Positions 1 through 5,469 of a DNA stretch of 6,349 nucleotides are shown here, piece by piece. A model generated the notes under the pieces. It saw only the letters and a list, made by a program, of their open reading frames with translations, did no database searches and was not told the origin of the DNA. Source of the stretch: Acidimicrobiia bacterium (GTDB lineage: Bacteria > Actinomycetota > Acidimicrobiia > IMCC26256 > JAENVU01); the NCBI GenBank assembly GCA_017882945.1, contig JADGON010000007.1, forward strand, positions 1-6,349. Direction: 5' to 3'. The translations under genes and the position numbers were made by a program. Each line of letters opens with the position of its first letter. Position 1 is the stretch's first letter.

Positions 1-2
1 AC

Positions 3-161
3 TTCGAGCCCGAACCACCGCTGCCCACCGTCCCCTGCGGGGAGCTCGCGCTCACCTCGACGCCACCGAAGGACGACGCTGGTGCCCGCGCCCAGGTCGT
101 GCGGCGTCAATCCGATGGCAGCTGGCTCCGGGTGATCGACCAGCCCGAATTCCGTCGCTGA
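3..161 (+). CDS. C-terminal fragment, probable SnoaL/NTF2-like protein (5' end outside window)
   Basis: An open frame enters from the left edge and ends at TGA 159-161, giving 52 residues. The tail reads VVRRQSDGSWLRVIDQPEFRR. The pattern 'RR..DG.W...IDQP' is typical of the last beta strands of SnoaL-like/DUF4440 proteins of the NTF2 fold (ketosteroid isomerase-like), where a strand carrying DGxW is followed by a short tail. The preceding stretch, with GELALTSTP, fits an earlier strand of that sheet. Function cannot be inferred: this fold includes isomerases, cyclases and many uncharacterised proteins, and the active-site half is missing. It lies 84 bases upstream of dinB on the same strand, but dinB has its own operator, so co-transcription is not needed. 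The frame and stop are well supported; the family assignment is moderate because only the tail is visible. Confidence 0.6.
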   Translation, partial: FEPEPPLPTVPCGELALTSTPPKDDAGARAQVVRRQSDGSWLRVIDQPEFRR

Positions 162-216
162 ACCGGTCGTCGAGCCGCGTCGGTGACCACGCGCACGTGA
201 ACGCAGCTCTGCCGGG

Positions 217-245
217 TTGCGCCTGCTCACTCGAGAGGCGAACAT
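217..245 (+). promoter_or_regulatory. Possible dinB promoter (-35/-10) overlapped by the LexA box
   Basis: TTGCGC at 217-222 and GAACAT at 240-245 are separated by 17 bases. The -35 element matches TTGACA at four of six positions. The -10 keeps the important second-position A and final T. Transcription would begin near base 252, the first base of the second in-frame GTG of dinB, which would allow a leaderless mRNA. The -10 lies inside the LexA box, so repression would be direct. The match is weak by sequence alone; support comes from spacing and overlap with the operator. Confidence 0.35.
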
Positions 246-252
246 GTGTTCG
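239..252. promoter_or_regulatory. LexA operator (SOS box) at the dinB start
   Basis: The sequence CGAACATGTGTTCG is an inverted repeat with two perfect 6-base arms (CGAACA and TGTTCG) around a 2-base centre. It agrees fully with the actinobacterial/Gram-positive LexA (DinR) consensus CGAACANNTGTTCG. It lies over the predicted dinB start codon, so bound LexA would block polymerase at or just upstream of the transcription start. DinB-family genes are classical SOS targets, so position, motif and gene identity agree. A second half-site (GCGAACAT) recurs at 261-268 inside the coding region. Confidence 0.85.
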
Positions 253-1439
253 TGTCCGAAGCGAACATCCTGCACGCCGACCTCGATGCCTTCTTCGCGT
301 CGGTCGAGCAGCGGGACAACCCCCGCCTACGCGGGCGGCCGGTGATCGTCGGGGGTGGCGTCGTGCTCGCGGCCAGCTACGAGGCGAAGGCGTTCGGCGT
401 CCGGACCGCGATGGGTCTCCGAGCCGCGCGACAGCTGTGCCCGCGGGCGATCGTGGTGCCACCGCGCTTCACGGCGTACTCGGATGCCAGCACCGCGGTG
501 TTCGAGGTCTTCGCGAACACCACCCCGCTCGTCGAAGGGATCTCGATCGACGAGGCGTTTCTGGACGTCGGCGGGCTCCGACGGGTGTCGGGCACGCCGA
601 CGGAGATCGCGACGCTGCTGCGACGTGATGTCGCGGACGAAGTCGGCCTCCCGATCTCGGTCGGCGTTGCCCGGACCAAGTTCCTCGCCAAGGTGGCCAG
701 TGCGGCATCCAAGCCGGACGGGCTGTTGGTCGTTCCACCCGACCAGGAGCAGGCGTTCCTGCATCCGCTGCCGATCGAACGCCTGTGGGGGGTGGGACGG
801 GCGACCGCGGAGAAGCTCCACGCTCGCGGGATCACGACCGTCGGCGAGGTCGCCGCACTCCAGGAACGAGTGCTGACCTCACTGCTCGGGCGCGCGTCGG
901 GGCACCACCTGCACGCGCTCGCTCACAATCGAGACCCGCGGCCGGTCGAGGTAGGGCGGCGACGCCGGTCGATCGGATCACAGCGCGCGCTCGGCCGCTC
1001 ACCCAAGTCCGCGGATGCCATCGACGCGTTCCTCGTCGGGATCGTCGACCGGGTCACCCGTCGGATGCGCGCCGCCGAACGCGTCGGTCGCACTGTTGTG
1101 CTGCGGTTGCGCTTCGACGACTTCACTCGGGCGACGCGTTCGCACACGCTGCCGCACGCGACTGGACAGACCGACCCGATCCTTGCCGCGGCGCGGGTGC
1201 TCCTCGCTGCGGCCACGCCACTGATCGAGGAGCGAGGGGTCACGCTCATCGGCATCAGCGTCGGCAACGTCGAAGACGACGGCATCGTCCAGCTCGAGCT
1301 GCCGTTCGCACGGCGCAGCAACGGCGCGCTCGACGCCGCGCTCGACCGCGTGAGCGACCGGTTCGGTGCGGAGACGGTCACCCGCGCAGTGCTGCTCGGC
1401 CGGGACCACGGCTTCTCGGTTCCTATGCTTCCGGACTGA
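246..1439 (+). CDS. dinB: DNA polymerase IV, Y-family translesion polymerase
   Basis: This is a low-fidelity polymerase without proofreading that copies past DNA lesions at stalled forks. The 397-residue protein is complete and of normal length for actinobacterial DinB. The palm/finger motifs are intact: HADLDAFFASVEQRD has metal-binding D12 and steric-gate F17, and SIDEAFLDV has catalytic D102 and E103. AASYEAKAFGVRTAM (42-56) contacts the incoming nucleotide, and SVGVARTKFLAKVAS begins at 138. A helix-hairpin-helix thumb lies at about 180-203 (LWGVGRATAEKL). The little finger follows, with RSIGSQ near 242. QLELPF at 349-354 resembles a beta-clamp binding motif. GTG 246 has a GAGAGG ribosome-binding site at 233-238, 7 bases away. 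GTG 252 is a good alternative, especially if the mRNA is leaderless. A LexA box over the start indicates SOS control. The downstream operon is convergent and unrelated. Confidence 0.95.
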   Translation: MFVSEANILHADLDAFFASVEQRDNPRLRGRPVIVGGGVVLAASYEAKAFGVRTAMGLRAARQLCPRAIVVPPRFTAYSDASTAVFEVFANTTPLVEGISIDEAFLDVGGLRRVSGTPTEIATLLRRDVADEVGLPISVGVARTKFLAKVASAASKPDGLLVVPPDQEQAFLHPLPIERLWGVGRATAEKLHARGITTVGEVAALQERVLTSLLGRASGHHLHALAHNRDPRPVEVGRRRRSIGSQRALGRSPKSADAIDAFLVGIVDRVTRRMRAAERVGRTVVLRLRFDDFTRATRSHTLPHATGQTDPILAAARVLLAAATPLIEERGVTLIGISVGNVEDDGIVQLELPFARRSNGALDAALDRVSDRFGAETVTRAVLLGRDHGFSVPMLPD

Positions 1440-1473
1440 GGGGATCTTCCAGCCGGTATCTCCTGTCTCGGTG

Positions 1474-1505
1474 CCGGCCGCCACGAGCTCGCGCGCAACG
1501 GCCGG
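1474..1505. terminator. Possible bidirectional hairpin between dinB and ltp3
   Basis: The 79-base gap between the converging stops of dinB and ltp3 contains a perfect 7-bp inverted repeat, CCGGCCG (1474-1480) and CGGCCGG (1499-1505). Its 18-base loop contains a GAGCTC palindrome. Its place between convergent genes suits a bidirectional terminator. Neither side has a T-run, so it is not a standard intrinsic terminator, and GC-rich DNA forms such repeats by chance. Confidence 0.3.
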
Positions 1506-1518
1506 GCGATCGGTCACG

Positions 1519-2685
1519 TCAGTCGAACGGCTGCAGCGAGCTCGCGACAACCCAGGTGCTGAAGTACTGGCTGTTCGCTCCGTAGGCCATCGCCAACGCG
1601 ACTTTCGCGCCCGCAACTTGGTGCTCGCCGGCCGCGCCACGCACCTGGTTCGCCGCTTCGGCGAAGCGCAGCAGTCCCGACGCGCCGATCGGGTTGCTCG
1701 ACAGCACTCCCCCACTCGCGTTCACGGGGAAGGAACCGGTCAACGCCGTCTCGTCGTCGTCGATCATCCGCCAACCCTCCCCAGCCGCGGCGATGTCATG
1801 GCCCTCGAGCCAGATCGCCTCGTGCCATGAGAACGGCACGTACAGCTCGGCCATGTCGATCTGCTGGCGTGGGTTCGTGATGCCGGCCTGCTCGTACACA
1901 TCCCACGCGGCCTGCACACACGCGGCCGGGCGGACGGGATCGCGGCCCGGGAAGCTCGGCGGCTCGCTGCGCGACGACGCGCCGATGATCCACGCCGGCG
2001 GCCTCCCGTCTGCCGCGGCTGCGGTACCCCCGGCCTCGTTGGTCAGCACGACCGCGCACGCTCCGTCGGAGGAAGGACACGACTCGAGGTAGCGGAGGGG
2101 CTCCCACATCATCGGGGACTCCTTCACCTTCTCGATCGAGATGTCCGGGATCCGCAGGTGCGCGTAGGGATTCTTCAACGCGTTCTGGCGGTCCTTGACC
2201 GCAACCTTCCAACCGATGTGCTCGGGCGCACCACTCCGCTCGATGTATGCCCGGATGAACGGCGCGAATGCACCTCCCGCTCCGAGTGACGCACCCCGGC
2301 CGCTCCCGAGCGCGAACTGCGCGTTCCCTTCCGACTGCTTCTCGAACGCGACCGCGAGCACCCGCTCGTGCTTGCGCGCCTGCACGTGGGACGCGGCAAC
2401 GATCGCCGTCGTACCGCCCACCGAGCCGGCGGTGTGCACCCGGAACATCGGCTTGCCGACCGCGCCCAATGCGTCGGAGAGGTACAGCTCAGGCTTCATC
2501 ACGCCCTCGAAGAGGTCGGGCGCCTTGCCGATGACGACGGCGTCGATGTCCGCGAACGTCATGTGCGCGTCGTCGAGCGCGCGGAACGCCGCCTCCCGGA
2601 CGAGACCACCGAAGGAGACGTCGTGGCGGCGCGACTTGTGGTGGGTCTGACCGACGCCGACGATCGCTGCGGGCTCGGTGCTCAC
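1519..2685 (-). CDS. ltp3: Thiolase-fold lipid-transfer protein, Ltp3 type (probable steroid side-chain lyase)
   Basis: This 388-residue thiolase-superfamily protein closely resembles my recollection of M. tuberculosis Ltp3 (Rv3523): VREA near 29, IDAVVIGKAPD near 47-57, FRVHTAGSVGG at 81-91, ELYVPFSWHEAIW in the C-terminal half, and NASGGVLSSNPIGASG at 322-337. Gly87 occupies the nucleophilic Cys position, Asn331 replaces the catalytic His of GHPxGATG, and the C-terminal CxGGG motif is replaced by YGANSQY near 368. Ordinary thiolysis is therefore unlikely. Genetic work in Rhodococcus links ltp3/ltp4 to degradation of C24-branched sterol side chains, with an aldol-lyase role proposed; the substrate here is inferred. 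The GTG start overlaps the ltp4 stop by 4 bases (GTGA), and GGAGGAGG lies 4 bases upstream at 2690-2697. The frame stays open further upstream to 3024, but that stretch overlaps ltp4 and does not look like thiolase. Confidence 0.9.
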   Translation of the reverse strand: MSTEPAAIVGVGQTHHKSRRHDVSFGGLVREAAFRALDDAHMTFADIDAVVIGKAPDLFEGVMKPELYLSDALGAVGKPMFRVHTAGSVGGTTAIVAASHVQARKHERVLAVAFEKQSEGNAQFALGSGRGASLGAGGAFAPFIRAYIERSGAPEHIGWKVAVKDRQNALKNPYAHLRIPDISIEKVKESPMMWEPLRYLESCPSSDGACAVVLTNEAGGTAAAADGRPPAWIIGASSRSEPPSFPGRDPVRPAACVQAAWDVYEQAGITNPRQQIDMAELYVPFSWHEAIWLEGHDIAAAGEGWRMIDDDETALTGSFPVNASGGVLSSNPIGASGLLRFAEAANQVRGAAGEHQVAGAKVALAMAYGANSQYFSTWVVASSLQPFD

Positions 2686-3755
2686 GCGTCCTCCTCCAGG
2701 ATGCAGACGAGGTTCTGCTGCAGGCACGGGCCCGAGGTCGAATGGGCCAGCGCTCGCTTCCCGCCTCCGAACACATGGTTCGCGGCGTAGCCGATGCGGG
2801 CGAGCCCGGTCGCCATGATCGGGTTGGAAGCGAGCGCACCACCCGACCGGTTCACCGCGACCTCGCCGCCGAGATCGAGCACCCGGCGCAGCAGGATCTC
2901 CTCGTGGGTGAACGCCGCCTGCAGCTCCGCGACCTCCACCGGAGAGGTGCCGAGCCCGGCGGCTTCCGCCGCGATCCGGGTCGACGGCGAGTCGGTGAGG
3001 TCGCGGTAGCCGGGGTTGTGGCACTCGGTGCGGTGGTCGAAACCGGTGATGAACGCGGGCCGCTCGCGCAGCTTGCGTGCCCGATCACCGGTCGCGAGCA
3101 CCATCGCTGCCGCGCCGTCGGTGATCGGCGGTAGATCATGGCGGCGAAGTGGCGCTCGCACGTATTCCCCGGCGAGCAGCGTGTCGATGTCGGCATCGCC
3201 CTTCACCTGCGCGTCGGGATTGCTCCGCGCGTCGCGTCGGGAACGGGCCGCGACCTCAGCCATCGCGCGCTCGTCGGTGATCCCGGCTTGGATCAGGGCG
3301 CGGGCCTGCAGCGCCGCGAACGTGAGTGGATCGGCGCCGAGCGGCGCGAGGTAGAACGGGTCCATCTCCATCGGGTAGATCAGCGTCGGATCCCCGGTCG
3401 AGGAGCGACCCGATCCGGTCACAACCGCGATCTCGATGTCGCCTTCCTGCAACCGGAGCCATGCCTCGTAGAGCGCCCACGCGCCATCCATCTCGACGTG
3501 CGAGTCGCGCTTCGGGGGCCACGCTCCAATCGCGTCGAGGTTCGACACGAACGAGAACGCCTGCCCGGTGATGTAGTCGCACGAGCCGAGGCAGGTGAAG
3601 TCGATGTCGGCGCGGGTGAGGCCGAGTGGTTCGAGCGCTGCGGTGATCACCCGCAGCAGGAGCTGGGTCTCCGAGAGATCGGTGCGGCGCACCATCGGGG
3701 TCTGGGCCCAGCCGACCACGGCGATGTCGGTGCGGGGGCCGTTCGTCGCGACCAT
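2682..3755 (-). CDS. ltp4: Thiolase-fold protein, Ltp4 type (probable partner of Ltp3)
   Basis: This 357-residue thiolase-superfamily protein is the middle gene of the operon. Visible landmarks are IAVVGWAQTP at the N-terminus, the core helix SHVEMDGAWALYEAW (85-99), ITDGAAAMVLA in mid-protein, ELQAAFTHEE, VNRSGGALASNPIMATG (301-317) and SGPCLQQN (341-348). By hand alignment the nucleophilic Cys position is Glu88 or Met89, and Asn311 stands where GHPxGATG has His. A Cys at 344 remains near the C-terminal thiolase Cys. Such proteins work with DUF35 partners on acyl-CoA intermediates; in the matching mycobacterial cluster this position is Rv3522 (ltp4, about 354 residues). The ATG overlaps the preceding stop by one base (TGATG) and no clear ribosome-binding site precedes it, so it is probably translated by reinitiation. 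Its own stop overlaps the ltp3 start. The paralogue label rests on order and size more than on sequence I can recall. Confidence 0.85.
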   Translation of the reverse strand: MVATNGPRTDIAVVGWAQTPMVRRTDLSETQLLLRVITAALEPLGLTRADIDFTCLGSCDYITGQAFSFVSNLDAIGAWPPKRDSHVEMDGAWALYEAWLRLQEGDIEIAVVTGSGRSSTGDPTLIYPMEMDPFYLAPLGADPLTFAALQARALIQAGITDERAMAEVAARSRRDARSNPDAQVKGDADIDTLLAGEYVRAPLRRHDLPPITDGAAAMVLATGDRARKLRERPAFITGFDHRTECHNPGYRDLTDSPSTRIAAEAAGLGTSPVEVAELQAAFTHEEILLRRVLDLGGEVAVNRSGGALASNPIMATGLARIGYAANHVFGGGKRALAHSTSGPCLQQNLVCILEEDA

Positions 3756-4744
3756 CAGAAGATCCGATTCACGAGGTCGGGGTCCTCCACATCGGGCTCA
3801 CCGCTCGGGATCCAGCCGATCAGATGGCCATACGCGCCGCCCATCGCGCCCGCGTCGTCGATGTCGTCGTTCGGTGGCGCCCACGCCGCCGCGACGCGTT
3901 TCCCGACCCGAACCTCACCCACCGGAAGCTCGACGACCGGCTGGTACGGAAGGATCACGTCGGTGCCGTCGAGCAGGACGAAGACCCGGGCGAACGGCTC
4001 CGTCTCGGTCTGTCCGGGGTACTGCACCGGGGTGACGATCGTGAAGTTCGTGATCGTCCCCGTGTGCGGAAGGTCCACGTCCTGCTCTTCACCGAGCTCG
4101 ACCGCGTCGATCGGGCAATAGCCGCGCCCGCCCGAATAGACCCGTTCGCACACCGGGCAGCGCTGGCCGATGATCCTCTGGTCCCGGCTCGCCTCCCTGA
4201 GCCGGTCGAGCACCGGCGGCACCGGGTTCCGGTAGGTGATCGACGCGTTGTAGTCCATCATCGTCACCGGTGCCTCGGCCGGCCCGGAGTCGGGCCCATC
4301 GACCTCAGGTTGCTCGCCCGGCACGAACGCGATGATGTCGCCGATGTGACCGACGCGGCTGCCCCGCCACCTCGGCGCAACGCGCGCACCGACGCGCAGC
4401 GCGTCGGGTGCTCCCGTGTCGACGGCATGCAAGAGCGGGGTCGACGCGCCATCGAGGCGGATGAACGCGAACGCGAAGGGGTGGCCGAGCGGATGCTGCT
4501 CCGACGGCGCAGGGACCCACGTCCAGGACTCCACCGTGCCGGCGGGTCCCACCTCGACCATTCCGTCGGGGTCGAGCTCGGCGCCGGTCTGCGGGTCCCA
4601 CTCCAGTGGCGGCACGATCACCTGATCGCCGGAACGGATACCCAGGATGCGTTGCTCGGTGAGCCCGGTCATGAACGCGCCGATCACGGGTCCGAGCGAC
4701 CGCTTGTACGGGAAGACGATCGAGTTCTCGACGAAGCGCGTCAA
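3755..4744 (-). CDS. DUF35 OB-fold/zinc-ribbon protein, Rv3521-like, internally duplicated
   Basis: Read from TTG 4744 the protein has 329 residues in two DUF35-like units. Unit 1 (about 26-142) has LTEQRILGIRSGDQVIVPPLEWDP and then an OB-fold strand pattern (GTVESWTWV, FAFAFIRLDGA), but no cysteine ligands. Unit 2 (about 185-290) has SRDQRIIGQRCPVCERVY, then GYCPID, then an OB fold (GTITNFTIV, FARVFVLLDG). Candidate zinc ligands are C196, C199, C210 and perhaps D213 in place of a fourth Cys. DUF35 proteins bind thiolase-fold partners and acyl-CoA, as ChsH2 does with Ltp2 in cholesterol side-chain cleavage; a partnership with the next two genes is inferred. TTG 4744 is preferred because GGAGG lies 8 bases upstream (4753-4757) and homologous sequence begins there. 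ATG 4813 would add 23 Arg-rich residues with only a poorly placed GGGA. The stop overlaps the ltp4 ATG by one base. Confidence 0.88.
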   Translation of the reverse strand: MTRFVENSIVFPYKRSLGPVIGAFMTGLTEQRILGIRSGDQVIVPPLEWDPQTGAELDPDGMVEVGPAGTVESWTWVPAPSEQHPLGHPFAFAFIRLDGASTPLLHAVDTGAPDALRVGARVAPRWRGSRVGHIGDIIAFVPGEQPEVDGPDSGPAEAPVTMMDYNASITYRNPVPPVLDRLREASRDQRIIGQRCPVCERVYSGGRGYCPIDAVELGEEQDVDLPHTGTITNFTIVTPVQYPGQTETEPFARVFVLLDGTDVILPYQPVVELPVGEVRVGKRVAAAWAPPNDDIDDAGAMGGAYGHLIGWIPSGEPDVEDPDLVNRIF

Positions 4745-4882
4745 CTGTTCCCCCTCCGGCCCGCGCCGATTCCGACGCGACCGATCATCGCCCGAGCGCG
4801 CTCCCCACGTCATATCCCGACCCGGGAACCGATCCGTCGTCCGTCAGGGCTGCAGTCCCCGCGACGCCGGCAGCTCCGGCGG
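4745..4882 (-). promoter_or_regulatory. Leader region of the DUF35-ltp4-ltp3 operon (no clear promoter)
   Basis: These 138 bases separate the Ig-like gene from the operon on the same strand. The only strong signal is the GGAGG ribosome-binding site at 4753-4757. I looked for a KstR-type sterol operator (AACNNGTT core) and found none; AACTGTT over the TTG start has the wrong spacing. No convincing -35/-10 pair is visible. A promoter for the operon probably lies here because the operon's function differs from the upstream gene, but that is inference. Confidence 0.25.
4865..4881 (-). terminator. Possible hairpin just after the Ig-like gene
   Basis: A perfect 6-bp inverted repeat (CGCCGG and CCGGCG) with a 5-base loop begins one base after the TGA of the Ig-like protein gene. 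It could end that transcript before the DUF35 operon. No T-run follows, and such GC-rich repeats are frequent by chance, so this is a weak call. Confidence 0.3.
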
Positions 4883-5329
4883 TCACGGAATTGCGATATT
4901 GACGGTCCGCGTCGGTGAAGTGCTCGGGAGGAAGGCTCCGTTGCCGTTGTAGTGGGCGCGCGCCGAATGGGTGCCGAGCGCCAGGCCGTTCGGGAGCACC
5001 AAGGTCGCGTGATGCAGTCCGACCATGGGGACGATGGTCTGTACGCCGTCCACCGTGAACGTGACCGTGCCCGCCGCAGGCTTCTTCGTGGAAACCGGCC
5101 TGAGCTTCGTCACGTTCGCGACCAGCACCAGCCGCGTCGTGGACGTCCACGTCGAGGCCGGTGACTTCGGGCGGGAGTAGATCAGGAGATCGGTCTTGGT
5201 GGGTTGGGAACCGCTCGTGACGACGGCCGCCGATGCACCGGGACTTGCGAACGCAACCGGCGTGGCGACCGCGAGCACGGCGATGGCAGCCAACCGCGCG
5301 ACCCTCGAGACGTGGGACCGTATCCGCAT
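4883..5329 (-). CDS. Small secreted protein with a single bacterial Ig-like domain
   Basis: This 148-residue protein begins with a Sec signal peptide: arginines at 2, 4, 9 and 12, a hydrophobic core of about 13-27, and a likely cleavage after ASA (32-34). The mature part, about 114 residues, has the signature of the Ig-like repeat domain found in actinobacterial surface proteins: AAGTVTFTVDGV, then a hydrophobic strand, then the L.LGTHSARAHYNGNGAFLPSTSPTRTV pattern in abbreviated form ending in NIAIP. Related proteins usually carry several such repeats; this one has one, with no LPXTG sorting motif and no membrane anchor, so it is probably released or held by other contacts. Function is unknown. 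ATG 5329 is chosen because GGAGG (5335-5339) lies 5 bases upstream and the signal peptide begins there; the frame is open further upstream but gives no signal-like sequence. It diverges from the PAP2-like gene. Confidence 0.85.
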   Translation of the reverse strand: MRIRSHVSRVARLAAIAVLAVATPVAFASPGASAAVVTSGSQPTKTDLLIYSRPKSPASTWTSTTRLVLVANVTKLRPVSTKKPAAGTVTFTVDGVQTIVPMVGLHHATLVLPNGLALGTHSARAHYNGNGAFLPSTSPTRTVNIAIP

Positions 5330-5469
5330 GCCGACCTCCCCACTCTCGTCTTCGCCGGTCAACTTACCCGCGGTGCCATCCGCGCGGTCGTGGATGCCTG
5401 TGGCCTCACGTGTGCTCTCCGTGGGCGCAATGCGTTGTGCGACGGCCGGCTGAGGGCACACTGATCGGA
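5330..5469. promoter_or_regulatory. Divergent promoter region for the Ig-like and PAP2-like genes
   Basis: This 140-base gap must hold both promoters. On the minus strand TAAGTT (complement of 5361-5366) fits the actinobacterial -10 pattern TANNNT and would give a leader of about 25 bases for the Ig-like gene; no good -35 is visible. On the plus strand TTGTGC (5435-5440), 16 bases, then CACACT (5457-5462) ends 7 bases before GTG 5470, which could mean a leaderless start. Short inverted elements GTGTGC (5410-5415) and GCACAC (5456-5461), with TGTGC at 5436-5440, could be operator half-sites. All of this is weak. Confidence 0.35.

Noticed and set aside
785..1585. 266-residue plus-strand frame inside dinB running into ltp3
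   Set aside because: Out-of-frame shadow of dinB, strongly Arg-rich, and it crosses two real stops.
2686..3024. N-terminal extension of the ltp3 reading frame
   Set aside because: It lies entirely within ltp4 in another frame, encodes an Arg/Gly/Pro-rich sequence unlike thiolases, and the GTG at 2685 has a strong ribosome-binding site and begins the recognisable fold.
3138..4121. 327-residue plus-strand reading frame opposite ltp4 and the DUF35 gene
   Set aside because: It is an antisense shadow produced by high GC in the third codon position; the sequence is Arg/Ala/His-rich with no recognisable domain, while the minus strand has clear family motifs.
4738..4752. AACTGTT at the DUF35 start as a KstR sterol-regulator site
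   Set aside because: The KstR core needs AACNNGTT; here only one base separates the half-sites and the flanks do not match.
4745..4813. Start of the DUF35 protein at ATG 4813
   Set aside because: The added 23 residues are Arg-rich and unlike the family, and the only nearby purine run is too close. TTG 4744 has GGAGG 8 bases upstream. It remains possible.
3824..4918. 364-residue plus-strand reading frame opposite the DUF35 gene
   Set aside because: Same kind of antisense shadow: low-complexity Arg/Asp/His-rich translation, with known-family coding on the opposite strand.
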